DNA of 64,000 bases from Oscillospiraceae bacterium (GTDB taxonomy: Bacteria > Bacillota > Clostridia > Oscillospirales > Ruminococcaceae), in the NCBI GenBank assembly GCA_017461565.1, contig JAFTXQ010000014.1, positions 1-64,000 of the forward strand, in the 5' to 3' direction. The notes under the pieces were generated by a model that was given only the letters and a program-made list of their open reading frames with translations, ran no database searches and was not told the origin of the DNA. Shown in pieces: positions 16,777 through 27,950 of the stretch. A program made the translations under genes and the position numbers. How positions within the stretch are numbered: position 1 is the first letter of the stretch; each line of letters starts with the position of its first letter.

Positions 16777-18168
16777 ATGGATGGCTTGACGATAATAGCT
16801 TTTTCACTGGCGGCGGTTTTTGCTGTTGCATTTTTTGCTGTACTTTTTGTTTTTATTAGACGCAGATCAAAGCCCGACAACGGTATCGATGCCATGACAG
16901 GGCTTTTGTCACGTGAGCGGTTCCTTAAGGAGTGCGCTGTTCAGCTTAAGAAGAATTCCGATGAGGGCAGGCGTACCGCCATGGTTGTGTTTGATGTGGA
17001 CGGCCACGGAAAGATCAGCACGCTTTTTGGCTCAGAGGTAGGAAACGGCGTAGTAAAAGGCTTTGCAGAGGCCGTAAAGCAGGTGGTAAACGGCAAGTTC
17101 CGTGCCAGCCGTGTCGATAATGACGATTTTGCGGTATTGTTCAGTTATACACGTGATGCGGAGATAGAGGCGTTTGTTTCGGATTTCCGTGAGGCGCTTA
17201 ACAGCATTTTCAGCGGCACCTCCGTTATGGAACAGGTGGATTTCTTTGCAGGAATTGCAGTGTATGACGGTATTGACGATATATACACTCTTTTCAACAA
17301 GGCAAATCTATGCCTTATCATGAACGATGGAAATAGGGTCACCCGCTTTTCCGAGGAGATGGAAAAGCGCATGGTGGAGGATGAGATACTCCGTGCTGAG
17401 ATGGTTAACGCACTTGAGGAAGGGCAGTTTGAGCTGTATTATCAGCCTAAGATAAGCTTCAGAACAGGTGAGATAACCGGCGTTGAAGCACTTATCAGAT
17501 GGCATCATCCCACTAAGGGCTTCGTTCCGCCGAATGATTTTATACCTCTTGCCGAGCAGACGGGAATAATCACACAGATAGATGAGTGGGGACTCCGTAC
17601 CGCTTGCCGTCAGTGCAAGCAGTGGCAGAACGACGGACTTCCGCCCGTGAAAATATCCGTGAATATGTCGCAGGCGCAGTTCTACCGCACCGATGTCATA
17701 AGCACAGTGAAAAATGTGCTGGAGGAAACGGGTCTTGATCCGCAGTGGCTGGAGATAGAAGTCACTGAGACAATGGCGATGCGTGATATAGAGCGCACGA
17801 TAAATGTCCTGGGGCGTATCCGCAGCATGGGCGTCAGCATCTCTATGGACGACTTTGGCAGCGGATATAGCTCGTTGAGTTCATTAAAGACTATTCCGCT
17901 GGATATCCTTAAGATAGATCGCAGCCTTGTATGCGATCTTGACGAAAACGATGTGTCAAAGCAGATAACAGGCGCTATTGTAAATCTCGGAAAAGCGATG
18001 AAGCTCATCATCCTCGCTGAGGGTGTTGAAACCGAGGAGCAGTGTCAGTTCCTTACAAGGATCGGTTGCGATCTTGCACAGGGATATTATTACAGCAAGC
18101 CTCGTCCTGCCGCTGAGATAACAGCGTTGCTGCTTATGCCCAAGGAGGCTCTGCTTAAGCAGGTTTAG
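16777..18168 (+). CDS. Membrane-anchored EAL c-di-GMP phosphodiesterase with degenerate GGDEF domain
   Basis: 463 residues. One N-terminal membrane helix (about 4-25), a GGDEF-fold domain (about 40-200) and a C-terminal EAL domain (about 205-460). The GGDEF signature is VDNDD, so cyclase activity is not expected. The EAL domain looks intact: EALIRW, SVNMSQ, EVTET, MDDFGSGYSS, KIDRSLV, EGVE and QGYYYSKP. It should hydrolyse c-di-GMP at the membrane, with the GGDEF part perhaps sensing GTP. ATG 16777 has AGGA ten bases before it. Confidence 0.9.
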   Translation: MDGLTIIAFSLAAVFAVAFFAVLFVFIRRRSKPDNGIDAMTGLLSRERFLKECAVQLKKNSDEGRRTAMVVFDVDGHGKISTLFGSEVGNGVVKGFAEAVKQVVNGKFRASRVDNDDFAVLFSYTRDAEIEAFVSDFREALNSIFSGTSVMEQVDFFAGIAVYDGIDDIYTLFNKANLCLIMNDGNRVTRFSEEMEKRMVEDEILRAEMVNALEEGQFELYYQPKISFRTGEITGVEALIRWHHPTKGFVPPNDFIPLAEQTGIITQIDEWGLRTACRQCKQWQNDGLPPVKISVNMSQAQFYRTDVISTVKNVLEETGLDPQWLEIEVTETMAMRDIERTINVLGRIRSMGVSISMDDFGSGYSSLSSLKTIPLDILKIDRSLVCDLDENDVSKQITGAIVNLGKAMKLIILAEGVETEEQCQFLTRIGCDLAQGYYYSKPRPAAEITALLLMPKEALLKQV

Positions 18169-18190
18169 CCTTCGATAAATTATGTTTTAT

Positions 18191-18231
18191 ACAGCCGCTT
18201 TTGATTTTTTCATAAGCGGCTGTTATTTTTT
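18191..18231 (+). terminator. Terminator after the EAL gene
   Basis: ACAGCCGCTT (18191-18200) pairs with AAGCGGCTGT (18214-18223), followed by TATTTTTTT. Confidence 0.85.
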
Positions 18232-18293
18232 TACGGCAAAAAACGATATAATGAAAGCTACGAAATTTTCGTCATTTTTTCACAAAAAAGTTA

Positions 18294-18322
18294 TTGACAA
18301 ATTGGATGAAACGACTTATAAT
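18294..18322 (+). promoter_or_regulatory. Consensus sigma-A promoter for marR-ABC operon
   Basis: TTGACA (18294-18299), 17-base spacer, TATAAT (18317-18322): an exact match to both boxes. Such a strong promoter ahead of a MarR gene suggests repression by that protein. No convincing operator palindrome was seen. Confidence 0.88.
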
Positions 18323-18361
18323 GTTGAATATGCGACAAATGCTTGCGGGGGTGAAAAGTAC

Positions 18362-18835
18362 ATGGTGGATCGTTTTATCGGAATAGAGCTGCGGTCGCTC
18401 AACAATGCGGTGCGGCGGTATCTGGAAACGCATACTGCGCCACTGTCCGATGATAAGATAACATGCACAAATGCATGGATAATCGGATTTATAGACAGAT
18501 CCGAAAGCGATGTGTATCAGCGTGATCTTGAGTACGAGTTTGGGATAACTCGTTCCACTGCGTCAAAGGTGCTGATATTGCTTGAAAAAAAAGGACTGAT
18601 AGAAAGAGTCGGAGTATCGCACGATGCACGGCTCAAAAAGCTGGTGCTTACTAAAAAAGCACGGCAGATAGCCGATCGTATGAAGGCTAACGGTGCTCGT
18701 ATGGAGTCACGCCTTACTGAAGGATTTACTGAGCAGGAGCTTGCGACACTGGCGGAATATATGCAGCGCATGAGGGAGAACCTCAGCAGCGCTGACAGCG
18801 ATACTGATACAATTGAAAGGGAGAAACAGATATGA
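18362..18835 (+). CDS. MarR-family transcriptional regulator
   Basis: 157 residues. Winged helix-turn-helix: YQRDLEYEFGITRSTASKVLILLEKKGLIERVGVSHDARLKKLVLTKKA, with the wing DAR(LKK) and flanking dimerisation helices. The ATG at 18362 follows GGGGGTG; the frame opens further upstream into the promoter but has no start support. Overlaps the first ABC gene by four bases, so it very likely controls that exporter in response to a small ligand. Confidence 0.9.
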   Translation: MVDRFIGIELRSLNNAVRRYLETHTAPLSDDKITCTNAWIIGFIDRSESDVYQRDLEYEFGITRSTASKVLILLEKKGLIERVGVSHDARLKKLVLTKKARQIADRMKANGARMESRLTEGFTEQELATLAEYMQRMRENLSSADSDTDTIEREKQI

Positions 18836-20577
18836 TAAAAAAGCTTGCGGGCTGCGTAAGGCAGTATAAGCTTCCTGCACTGATAACGCCTGTCCTGGTC
18901 ATTCTTGAGACCATCGCCGAAATTGCCATACCAGTGGTGATGGCAGACCTTATCGATAAGGGAATATACATGGGAGATATGCAGCAGGTGGTGATAGCGG
19001 GAATAAAGCTTCTGGTGCTTACCTGCCTTGCTATGTTCTTCGGTGTGGCAGCAGGATTTACGGCCTCACATGCCAGTGCAGGATTTGCGGCTAACCTACG
19101 CCACGATATGTTTGAAAACGTGCAGAAGTTCTCGTTCTTCAGTATCGACCGCTTCTCCACTGCAAGCATAGTTACACGTCTTACTACCGACGCTTCCAAT
19201 GTGCAGATGGCGTTCCAGATGATAACACGTATCACTTTCCGTGCGCCTTTTATGCTGATATTTGCGTTTGTGTTTGCATACAACATTGACTCGCAGCTTT
19301 CGATGGTGTTCCTGTACACCATACCTCTGCTTGCTGTGGGACTTTTTGTTATCGTAAAATTCGCATTTCCACGTTTCCAGAGGGTGTTCAAGACCTACGA
19401 CAAGCTTAATGCGGTCGTAGAGGAGAATCTCCGAGGCATACGTGTTGTGAAGTCTTTTGTACAGGAAGAACACGAAAAGGAAAAGTTCGGAAAGATATCC
19501 GACAGCATCTATACCGATTTCACCAAGGCGGAAAAGACTGTTGCGCTGAACGGTCCGCTCATGCAGTTTGCCATTTATGTGTGCATGGTGCTTATTTCGT
19601 GGTTTGGTGCGCAGGCGGTAGTTGCAAGCGGCAACAACGAGGTGCTGGGTCTCTCCACAGGCGAACTGATGAGCCTTTTCACCTACTCTATGCAGATACT
19701 TATGAGCCTTATGATGATCTCCATGATCTTCGTTATGCTCACCATGTCCAGGGCGAGTGCCAACCGTATCGTGGAGATACTGGATGAAAAGAACGACATC
19801 GTTGACGGAGAGAAGAACCTCACCGAGGTAAAGGACGGCTCCATTGAATTCCGCAACGTGAGCTTCCGCTACTCCGAAAGTGCCGAGAACAACGCTCTCA
19901 ACAAGATAGATCTCTCGATAAAAAGCGGCGAGACCATAGGCGTCCTCGGCGGCACAGGCTCCTCAAAATCCACGCTGGTGCAGATGATACCCCGTCTTTA
20001 CGACACAACCGAGGGCGAGGTGTATGTCGGCGGCGAGAACGTGCGTGACTATAACCTCAATGCCCTCAGAAACAGTGTTGCGATGGTACTGCAGAAGAAC
20101 GTGCTCTTCTCGGGCACGATAAAGGATAACCTGCGCTGGGGCGACCCCGAAGCCACCGACGAGCAGATGAAGCACGTCTGTGAGCTTGCCTGTGCCGACG
20201 AATTTATACAGGGATTCCCCGATAAATATGACACCTATATTGAGCAGGGTGGTGCAAATGTTTCGGGTGGACAGAAGCAGAGGCTCTGCATCGCAAGGGC
20301 ACTGCTGAAAAAGCCAAAGATACTGATACTCGACGACTCCACCAGCGCTGTTGACACCAAGACCGACGCAATGATAAGAAAGGCTTTCCGTGAGGAGATA
20401 CCCGACACCACAAAAATAATCATCGCACAGCGTGTTTCCAGCGTCATGGACGCCGACAGGATAATCGTAATGAACAATGGCGCTGTTGAAGCTATGGGCA
20501 CCCACGAGGAGCTTCTGCAAAGCAATGCCATCTACCGTGAGGTCTACGAGTCACAGACAAAGGGGGCTGAGGAATAA
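18832..20577 (+). CDS. ABC exporter subunit with degenerate ATP site (heterodimer partner 1)
   Basis: 581 residues. Six-helix exporter membrane domain (about 1-310), then ATPase domain. Walker A reads GGTGSSKST, with Ser for the last Gly, and Walker B reads ILILDDSTSA, with Asp where the catalytic Glu belongs. Signature VSGGQKQR is normal. Such a degenerate site is typical of one half of heterodimeric exporters. Coupled to marR (4-base overlap) and to the next gene (1-base overlap). Likely drug or lipid/peptide efflux. Confidence 0.9.
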   Translation: MIKKLAGCVRQYKLPALITPVLVILETIAEIAIPVVMADLIDKGIYMGDMQQVVIAGIKLLVLTCLAMFFGVAAGFTASHASAGFAANLRHDMFENVQKFSFFSIDRFSTASIVTRLTTDASNVQMAFQMITRITFRAPFMLIFAFVFAYNIDSQLSMVFLYTIPLLAVGLFVIVKFAFPRFQRVFKTYDKLNAVVEENLRGIRVVKSFVQEEHEKEKFGKISDSIYTDFTKAEKTVALNGPLMQFAIYVCMVLISWFGAQAVVASGNNEVLGLSTGELMSLFTYSMQILMSLMMISMIFVMLTMSRASANRIVEILDEKNDIVDGEKNLTEVKDGSIEFRNVSFRYSESAENNALNKIDLSIKSGETIGVLGGTGSSKSTLVQMIPRLYDTTEGEVYVGGENVRDYNLNALRNSVAMVLQKNVLFSGTIKDNLRWGDPEATDEQMKHVCELACADEFIQGFPDKYDTYIEQGGANVSGGQKQRLCIARALLKKPKILILDDSTSAVDTKTDAMIRKAFREEIPDTTKIIIAQRVSSVMDADRIIVMNNGAVEAMGTHEELLQSNAIYREVYESQTKGAEE

Positions 20578-22508
20578 TGAGCAAAAACACAAAATTGAAC
20601 AACGCTCCCGCAGGTAAAAGACCTCCCATGAAGATAGAAAAGGGCGTACTCAAACGTCTTATTGGCTATATGAAGCCTTATCGTGCAAAGGTCATATTCG
20701 TTGCAATATGCATAGTAATAAGCTCCGTTGCGGGCGTGGCTTCCTCGCTGTTCATAAAGACCCTTATCGATGACCACATCCTGCCTATGGTGGGAGTGAC
20801 CGACCCCGATTTTTCGGGACTGCTTACAGCTATTCTCGGTATGTGTATCATCTTCGTGCTGGGTATCCTCTCCACGCTGTTCTTTAACCGTATGATGGCA
20901 GAGATATCCCAGGGAGTCATGAAGAATATCCGTGACGAGATGTTCTCCCACATGCAGAAGCTTCCCATAAAGTATTTCGATACCAACACCCACGGCGATG
21001 TAATGAGCTTCTATACCAACGATACCGATGCGTTAAGGCAGATGCTCTCTCAGTCGCTTCCGCAGTTTCTTTCCTCGCTGATAACGATAGTTTCGGTGTT
21101 CGTTTCCATGCTTGCGATGAGCGTGTGGCTCACCCTTATCGTGATAGCGTTCCTGTTCCTCATATTCCTTGTTACCGGAACAGTGGCAAAGAAGAGCGGT
21201 CACTATTTCATGCGGTTACAGACCTCCGTTGCGGACCTCAACGGCTATGTCGAGGAGATGATAAACGGTCAGCGTGTCATCAAGGTATTCTGCCACGAGG
21301 ACACCACAAAAGCAGAGTTTGCAGAAAAGAACGAGACCCTCAGAAATGATATTGCCAAGGCTAACTCCTACGCCAATATACTCATGCCGGTAAACAACTG
21401 CATGGGATACTTCCTTTATGTGATAATCGCCATCGCAGGCGGACTGCTTGCAATAAACGGTATCACAAATGTTGCTTGTTTTACTGTCAATGTTCTTACT
21501 CTCGGCACTATTGCTTCGTTCCTGCAGCTTACAAGAAGCTTTATCGGGCCTATCGGACAGGTGTCGCAGCAGCTCAACTCCGTTGTCATGGCCATGGCAG
21601 GTGCGCAGCGTATCTTCTCGCTACTTGACGAGAAGCCCGAGACGGACGAGGGCTATGTCACCCTTGTAAACGCAAAGTATGACCATCAGGATAAGCTTGT
21701 GGAAGCGGATGAGCGCACAGGTCTGTGGGCGTGGAAGCACCCCCACAGCGACGGTACAGTGACCTATACAGAGCTCCGTGGTAACGTGGTGCTGGACGAC
21801 GTGGACTTTGGCTATACCGAGGATAAGCTGGTGCTGCATAACATCGATATCTACGCCGAGCCGGGACAAAAGATAGCTTTCGTAGGCGCAACAGGCGCAG
21901 GAAAGACCACTATCACGAACCTTATCAATCGATTCTATGACATCGCTGATGGTAAGGTGCGCTATGACGGTATAAACATCAACAAGATCAGAAAGGACGA
22001 TCTGCGCCGCTCTCTCGGCGTGGTATTGCAGGACGTAAATCTGTTCACGGGTACGGTAATGGATAACCTGCGTTATGGCAAGCCCGATGCCACCGATGAG
22101 GAGTGCATTGCGGCAGCAAAGCTTGTAAATGCAGACGGCTTTATCCGTATGCTTCCTGAGGGCTACAACACCGTCCTCACGCACGGCGGCAGCGGACTTT
22201 CACAGGGGCAGCGTCAGCTTCTCTCTATTGCAAGGGCAGCGGTAGCAGATCCGCCCGTTATGATACTTGACGAGGCGACCTCCTCTATCGACACCAGAAC
22301 CGAGGCTATAGTGCAGGCCGGTATGGACGCACTTATGATGGGCAGGACGGTATTCGTCATCGCACACAGACTGTCTACTGTCAAAAATTCCGATGTTATC
22401 ATGGTACTGGATCACGGTCATATAATCGAGCGTGGCAGCCACGAAAAGCTTATCGAGGAAAAGGGACAGTATTACAGACTATATACTGGCGCTTTTGAAC
22501 TGGAATGA
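20577..22508 (+). CDS. ABC exporter subunit with intact ATPase site (heterodimer partner 2)
   Basis: 643 residues. Membrane domain to about residue 340, a linker of about 50 extra residues before the ATPase core, then Walker A GATGAGKTT, signature LSQGQRQ and Walker B MILDEATSSID with the catalytic Glu. It complements the partner lacking that Glu. Start ATG shares its A with the stop codon of the preceding gene (TAATG). Confidence 0.9.
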   Translation: MSKNTKLNNAPAGKRPPMKIEKGVLKRLIGYMKPYRAKVIFVAICIVISSVAGVASSLFIKTLIDDHILPMVGVTDPDFSGLLTAILGMCIIFVLGILSTLFFNRMMAEISQGVMKNIRDEMFSHMQKLPIKYFDTNTHGDVMSFYTNDTDALRQMLSQSLPQFLSSLITIVSVFVSMLAMSVWLTLIVIAFLFLIFLVTGTVAKKSGHYFMRLQTSVADLNGYVEEMINGQRVIKVFCHEDTTKAEFAEKNETLRNDIAKANSYANILMPVNNCMGYFLYVIIAIAGGLLAINGITNVACFTVNVLTLGTIASFLQLTRSFIGPIGQVSQQLNSVVMAMAGAQRIFSLLDEKPETDEGYVTLVNAKYDHQDKLVEADERTGLWAWKHPHSDGTVTYTELRGNVVLDDVDFGYTEDKLVLHNIDIYAEPGQKIAFVGATGAGKTTITNLINRFYDIADGKVRYDGININKIRKDDLRRSLGVVLQDVNLFTGTVMDNLRYGKPDATDEECIAAAKLVNADGFIRMLPEGYNTVLTHGGSGLSQGQRQLLSIARAAVADPPVMILDEATSSIDTRTEAIVQAGMDALMMGRTVFVIAHRLSTVKNSDVIMVLDHGHIIERGSHEKLIEEKGQYYRLYTGAFELE

Positions 22509-22512
22509 TGAT

Positions 22513-22552
22513 AATGTGCGGCGGCTCTTTGTGTTGCCGCACATTATGTTTT
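22513..22552 (+). terminator. Terminator after the ABC operon
   Basis: AATGTGCGGC (22513-22522) pairs with GCCGCACATT (22536-22545); followed by ATGTTTTAATT. Confidence 0.7.
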
Positions 22553-22561
22553 AATTACCTC

Positions 22562-22590
22562 TTGTATTTTTGCAACATTTGTGATATAAT
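22562..22590 (+). promoter_or_regulatory. Promoter for the activase gene
   Basis: TTGTAT (22562-22567), 17-base spacer, TATAAT (22585-22590), 30 bases before the start codon. Confidence 0.7.
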
Positions 22591-22620
22591 CGTAGTAATT
22601 GCTTTTAAATAGGAAAGGAT

Positions 22621-25600
22621 ATGATTTTTGTGAAGCGTGTTGGTCTGGATATAGGCTCTACCACTGTCAAGGTTGCTGTCATCGGTGACGAGGGCGAGCT
22701 GTTATACAGTCAGTACAAAAGACATTTTTCTGATATACGAAAGACCGTGTCGGAGATAATAGCCGAGGCGGGCGCTCAGCTTAAGGGCGAGCGTGTCATG
22801 ATAGCAGTAACAGGCTCGGGTGGTATTTCGGTGTCAAAGTGGCTGGGCATACCCTTCGTGCAGGAGGTGGCAGCCGGCACCAACGCCATCCGTAAGCTTA
22901 TCCCGCAGACGGATGTTGCTATTGAGCTTGGCGGTGAGGACGCAAAGATAACCTACCTTACAGGAGGTCTTGAGCAGCGTATGAACGGTACCTGCGCAGG
23001 CGGTACGGGCGCATTCATCGACCAGATGGCGGCGCTTATCAACACAGATATCGGAGGCCTTAACGAGCTTGCTAAAAAGCACACCACGATATATCCCATC
23101 GCCTCCCGCTGCGGCGTATTTGCAAAGAGCGATATCCAGCCGCTGCTCAATGACGGTGCAAAGCGCAGCGACGTTGCTGCTTCGGTATTCCAGTCCGTGG
23201 TCAATCAGACGATAAGCGGACTTGCCTGCGGCAAGCCCATCAAGGGTAACGTAGCCTTCCTCGGCGGACCTCTGCATTACCTGTCCGAGCTGCGTCAGCG
23301 CTTTATCGAAACGCTGGATCTCAAGCCTGAGCAGATAATCTTCCCCGATAATGCAAACCTGTTCGTTGCTATGGGCTGCGCCCTCTCCGACGAGAGCAAC
23401 GAGGCGGATATGGACACACTGGTAAAGAACTCCGCAGTGCTTGAAAGCAACCAGCTACGTGAGGTGGAGCGCCTTGCTCCCCTTTTCAAGGACGATAAGG
23501 AGCTTGAAGCCTTCAAGTCACGCCATGCAAGCTCTGTTATTCCCACTGCGGATATCGCAGCACATAAGGGTGCATGCTACCTCGGCGTTGACGCAGGCTC
23601 CACCACCACAAAGGCGGTACTCCTCAACAAGGATGCCGAGATACTTTACAGCTACTACGCAGGCAACGGCGGCGACCCGCTGAAATCTGTAATTGGCATT
23701 TTAAAGGAGATATACTCCCTTCTCCCTGAGGAGGCTTACATAGCCAAATCCTGTACCACAGGCTACGGCGAGCATCTTATCAAGGCGGCTCTCGGTGCGG
23801 ATTTCGGCGAGATAGAAACAATGGCGCACTACAAGGCAGCTGACAAGATACTGCCAGGTGCAGAGTTCATCCTTGACATCGGCGGTCAGGATATGAAGTG
23901 CATGACCGTGAAGAACGGCGAGATAGAGAGCATACTGCTTAATGAGGCGTGCTCCAGCGGCTGCGGAAGCTTCATAGAGAACTTCGCAAACGCCCTCGGC
24001 ATGACAAGTGCAGAGTTCGCAAAGCTTGGACTCACTGCGGAAAATCCCGTGGACCTCGGCTCCCGCTGCACGGTGTTTATGAATTCCCGTGTGAAACAGG
24101 CGCAGAAGGAGGGGGCAACTGTTGCGGATATCTCCGCAGGTCTTTCCTACTCTGTTGTAAAGAATGCGCTGTTCAAGGTAATAAAGCTGCGTGATACATC
24201 CTCTATGGGCGATAAGATCATCGTTCAGGGAGGCACGTTTATGAACGACTCCGTTCTGCGTGCGTTTGAGTCCATCTGCGGCAAGGATGTCATCCGTCCC
24301 GACAAGGCGGGGCTTATGGGTGCCTACGGCTGTGCGCTGATATCTATTGAGCGTGATAACGGCGAGGGAAGCACCATCGCTACTATCGACAAGCTTGATG
24401 GCTTCAAGGTGGAAAAGACCACTGCCCGCTGCGGAAAGTGCAGCAACAACTGTCTGCTGACCATCAGCAAATTCCCCGACGGCAAGCGTTACATAAGCAA
24501 TAACCGCTGTGAGCGTGGTGCCGGCAACGTTTCGGGTAAGGAAAAGCTCCCTAACCTGTTCGACTATAAATACCACCTGCTGTTTGACCGTGAGAGTCTG
24601 CCTGAATCCACTGCCAAACGTGGCGTCATCGGTCTGCCCCGTGTGCTGGGTATGTATGAGAACTATCCGTTCTGGCATACTCTGTTTACAGAGCTTGGAT
24701 TCAGTGTAAAGCTGTCGCCTAAGTCCTCACGTGAAATATACGACCGTGGTATCGAGACCATGCCCTCCGAGTCGGTGTGCTATCCCGCAAAGCTTGCACA
24801 TGGTCACATCCAGGCACTGGTGGACGATGGCGTAAAGCTGATATTCTACCCATCCCTGCCCTATGAGATGAAGGATATCACAGGCGGCGACAACCACTAT
24901 AACTGTCCCGTTGTTGCTACCTACAGCGAGGTAATAAGGAACTCCGTTCCTGAGCTTCGCAAGGACGTTAAGTTCATGAATCCGTTCCTGCCTATCTTCC
25001 ACAAGAAGAGAATGGGCGAGCGCCTTTATGAGGAGCTTACCGCTTCGCTCCCCGATATGAAGTTCACAAAGGCTGAGATAAAGGCGGCGCTTGATAAGGC
25101 CTACACTGAGGACGAGGTATTCAAGGCTGAGATGCGTGAAAAGGGCGAGGAAACTCTCCGTTATCTTGAGGAAAACGGCAAGCAGGGCATCATCCTTGCA
25201 GGCCGCCCCTATCATGTCGACCCCGAGATAAACCATGGACTGCCTGAAATGATAACAGGCTACGGCTATGCGGTGCTTACAGAGGATTGCGTTGCCCATC
25301 TTGAAAAGGTGGTACGCCCCATCCGTGTGGTTGACCAGTGGGTATATCACACAAGGCTTTACGCCGCTGCCCATGTTGTCGGCAAGCACGATTGTCTGGA
25401 GCTTGTACAGCTCAACAGCTTCGGCTGTGGTCTTGACGCTGTTACTACCGACCAGGTGCAGGAGATACTTCGCAGCTTCGGCAAGATGTACACCTGCCTT
25501 AAGATAGACGAGGTAAACAACCTCGGTGCGGCAAGAATAAGACTACGCTCGCTTATCTCCGTAGTTGAGGAGCGTCGCCGTCACAACTTCAAGCCTGTGC

Positions 25601-26919
25601 AGAGCCATGTGGGATATGTAAGACAGCCCGAGTTCACCAAGGAGATGCGTGAAAAGCACACCATCCTCTGTCCCCAGATGGCGCCCATCCATTTCGATAT
25701 GCTGGAGGCAGCATTCCGTCACAGCGGATACAATGCGGTGATACTTACAGACTGCTCCAAATCCGTTGTGGACGAGGGCCTTAAGTACGTAAACAACGAT
25801 GCGTGCTATCCATCTATCCTCACGGTAGGACAGCTTATCCACGCACTCAACAGCGGAAAGTATGACCTGAACAATACATCCGTAATGATAACACAGACAG
25901 GCGGTGCCTGCCGTGCTACAAACTATGTGGGCATGCTGAAAAAAGCACTCAAGGACGCAGGCCACGAGAACATCCCGCTCATCTCGCTTAACGTGGTGGG
26001 ACTTGAGAAGCAGAGTGGCTTTAAGTTGTCGCTCGGAATGGCTGTCCGTGCATTCATGGGCATCGTATACGGCGATGTGCTTTCACGCTGCCTGTATAAG
26101 GTGCGTCCCTACGAGATAGAAAAGGGCAGTGCAAACGCATTGTATGAAAAGTGGAGAGTGTTCCTGCGTGAGGAGATGAAGTCCCTCTCCATGAGCCGCT
26201 TCAACAGGAATGTCCGCAATATCGTCAAGGACTTTTCCGAGTTCCCCGTGCTTGATATAAAGAAGCCTAAGGTAGGACTTGTTGGAGAGATCCTTGTAAA
26301 GTTCCACCCCATCGCAAACAACGATATAATTGGACTTCTCGAGAACGAGGGCTGCGAGGTAATAGTACCTGACCTCATGGGCTTCTTCTACTATATTTGC
26401 TCCCACGGTAAGACCAAGAGCGAGCTGCTGTATCTGTCAAAGAAAAAGGCGTTTGCTGAGAATGCCGCTGTAAAGCTCATCCGCTTTATGGAGGGCAGCT
26501 ACCGCAAGGCGGTAAAGGGCACAAAGTTCGGCTGTCCCGGAGATATCTTCGAGATGCGTGAGAGCGTAAGATCTGTCGTATCTCCCGGTAATATCGCAGG
26601 CGAGGGCTGGTTCCTGTGCGCAGAGATGATAGAGCTTATCCACGAGGGTGTACCTAACATCGTATGTATGCAGCCCTTTGCGTGTCTGCCGAACCATGTT
26701 ACGGGCAAGGGCGTTATCGGCGAGCTTCGCAGACAGCATCCCGAGTCAAACATCGTTGCGGTGGACTTCGACCCGGGCGCTTCGGAGGTAAATCAGGTCA
26801 ACCGTATCAAGCTGATGCTGACACAGGCATTCGCCAATGCAGGAATAAGCCGCAGGGCGGTGGTGCCTCAGGTGGAGCTTGAGGACAGATACTCCGAGAT
26901 AGTGGACTCCGTAAAATAA
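22621..26919 (+). CDS. Giant 2-hydroxyacyl-CoA dehydratase activase-type protein (BadF/BcrA ATPase x2 + dehydratase-like C-terminus)
   Basis: 1432 residues. Two ASKHA-fold activator ATPase domains, each beginning with a phosphate loop: [14 protein letters not shown] (about 6-19) and [14 protein letters not shown] (about 321). The Cys motifs of the activator cluster are [11 protein letters not shown] and [12 protein letters not shown] third region begins near residue 600 with [11 protein letters not shown]...CERG, and the C-terminal half resembles the cluster-carrying subunits of 2-hydroxyacyl-CoA dehydratase. Known activases use ATP to fire an electron from an Fe-S cluster into a radical dehydratase. 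The fused form is conserved in Firmicutes, but its substrate is not established. Start may be ATG 22621 or GTG 22630. Confidence 0.88.
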   Translation: MIFVKRVGLDIGSTTVKVAVIGDEGELLYSQYKRHFSDIRKTVSEIIAEAGAQLKGERVMIAVTGSGGISVSKWLGIPFVQEVAAGTNAIRKLIPQTDVAIELGGEDAKITYLTGGLEQRMNGTCAGGTGAFIDQMAALINTDIGGLNELAKKHTTIYPIASRCGVFAKSDIQPLLNDGAKRSDVAASVFQSVVNQTISGLACGKPIKGNVAFLGGPLHYLSELRQRFIETLDLKPEQIIFPDNANLFVAMGCALSDESNEADMDTLVKNSAVLESNQLREVERLAPLFKDDKELEAFKSRHASSVIPTADIAAHKGACYLGVDAGSTTTKAVLLNKDAEILYSYYAGNGGDPLKSVIGILKEIYSLLPEEAYIAKSCTTGYGEHLIKAALGADFGEIETMAHYKAADKILPGAEFILDIGGQDMKCMTVKNGEIESILLNEACSSGCGSFIENFANALGMTSAEFAKLGLTAENPVDLGSRCTVFMNSRVKQAQKEGATVADISAGLSYSVVKNALFKVIKLRDTSSMGDKIIVQGGTFMNDSVLRAFESICGKDVIRPDKAGLMGAYGCALISIERDNGEGSTIATIDKLDGFKVEKTTARCGKCSNNCLLTISKFPDGKRYISNNRCERGAGNVSGKEKLPNLFDYKYHLLFDRESLPESTAKRGVIGLPRVLGMYENYPFWHTLFTELGFSVKLSPKSSREIYDRGIETMPSESVCYPAKLAHGHIQALVDDGVKLIFYPSLPYEMKDITGGDNHYNCPVVATYSEVIRNSVPELRKDVKFMNPFLPIFHKKRMGERLYEELTASLPDMKFTKAEIKAALDKAYTEDEVFKAEMREKGEETLRYLEENGKQGIILAGRPYHVDPEINHGLPEMITGYGYAVLTEDCVAHLEKVVRPIRVVDQWVYHTRLYAAAHVVGKHDCLELVQLNSFGCGLDAVTTDQVQEILRSFGKMYTCLKIDEVNNLGAARIRLRSLISVVEERRRHNFKPVQSHVGYVRQPEFTKEMREKHTILCPQMAPIHFDMLEAAFRHSGYNAVILTDCSKSVVDEGLKYVNNDACYPSILTVGQLIHALNSGKYDLNNTSVMITQTGGACRATNYVGMLKKALKDAGHENIPLISLNVVGLEKQSGFKLSLGMAVRAFMGIVYGDVLSRCLYKVRPYEIEKGSANALYEKWRVFLREEMKSLSMSRFNRNVRNIVKDFSEFPVLDIKKPKVGLVGEILVKFHPIANNDIIGLLENEGCEVIVPDLMGFFYYICSHGKTKSELLYLSKKKAFAENAAVKLIRFMEGSYRKAVKGTKFGCPGDIFEMRESVRSVVSPGNIAGEGWFLCAEMIELIHEGVPNIVCMQPFACLPNHVTGKGVIGELRRQHPESNIVAVDFDPGASEVNQVNRIKLMLTQAFANAGISRRAVVPQVELEDRYSEIVDSVK

Positions 26920-27020
26920 ATAAGCTGTCCCGTGTCGAGCATAGGCACGGGTGAGCATAAAAACATCAGTGCGCATTGTGGCTGCGCACAGCAGGACTTT
27001 TTCTGAGAAAGGACTTAATT

Positions 27021-27944
27021 ATGGCAACAATGAAATTCACTACCGAAAAGAACGCTAATGAAAACAACGGCAAGGGTATTGGTATGCTCGTTATAATCGT
27101 GCTTGTTGTGGTGCTGGCAGCAGTGGTGCTGTTTAACAGCTTCACCGTTGTAAACGAGGGCTTTATCGGCGTTAAGTATCAGTTTGGAAAGATCGTTGCA
27201 AGCGATCTCACCGCAGGTCTTAACTTCCACATCCCCTTTGTTGAGGAGATCCAGCAGGTGGACACCCGTGAGCAGATCTACTCTGTAATGACGGACGCCT
27301 ACACAAGCGACACCCAGACAGTAAACGAGCTTCAGCTCAAGGTGAACTACTATTACGACGGCACACAGCTTTCCGATATCATCCGTACCATCGGTATCCA
27401 GAACGTTGAAACAAAGCTGCTTGTCCCCAATGTAGCAAAGATAACCAAGGACGAGATCGGTAAGGTGCAGGCTGAAAAGCTGGTACAGAACCGTTCCGAT
27501 GTGCAGAACTCGATCTTTACAAGTATCAAGGAGACCCTGGCACCCCAGGGAATAATCGTCACTGCATTCGCAATCGAGAACCTGTCCTTTGACGATGCGT
27601 TCGAGGCTTCTATCCAGGCAAAGGTGATCGCAGCACAGGACGCTCTCAAGATGCAGAACAAGACCGCCGAAAAGGAAGAGGAAGCAAAGCAGCAGGTCAT
27701 CGCAGCACAGGCAGCGGCTGACTCCCAGAAGATCCAGGCTGACGCAGAGGCTTACGCTATCCAGGTGGTACAGGAGCAGATCGCCCAGTCCCCCGATTAC
27801 ATCGAGTATCTGAAGATAAGCAACTGGAACGGTGTTCTTCCTCAGGCTATCGGCACAGAGGTAAACCCCTTTATCGCACTTGACGGTGATTACTCCACCG
27901 CAACAAGAGGCGGAAATACTGCAACCGAAACGGTTACAGAATAA
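27021..27944 (+). CDS. SPFH/prohibitin-family membrane protein
   Basis: 307 residues. A single N-terminal membrane helix (about 15-37), then the SPFH domain starting VVNEGFIGVKYQFGKIV...GLNFHIPF, then a long Ala/Glu/Lys/Gln coiled-coil (about 210-250) and a disordered Thr-rich tail. Members scaffold membrane microdomains or regulate proteases such as FtsH. ATG at 27021 has AAAGGA upstream. The 100-base gap before it has two GC hairpins (CCCGTG/CACGGG; GTGCGCA/TGCGCAC) but no clear terminator. Confidence 0.9.
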   Translation: MATMKFTTEKNANENNGKGIGMLVIIVLVVVLAAVVLFNSFTVVNEGFIGVKYQFGKIVASDLTAGLNFHIPFVEEIQQVDTREQIYSVMTDAYTSDTQTVNELQLKVNYYYDGTQLSDIIRTIGIQNVETKLLVPNVAKITKDEIGKVQAEKLVQNRSDVQNSIFTSIKETLAPQGIIVTAFAIENLSFDDAFEASIQAKVIAAQDALKMQNKTAEKEEEAKQQVIAAQAAADSQKIQADAEAYAIQVVQEQIAQSPDYIEYLKISNWNGVLPQAIGTEVNPFIALDGDYSTATRGGNTATETVTE

Positions 27945-27950
27945 TTAGAA

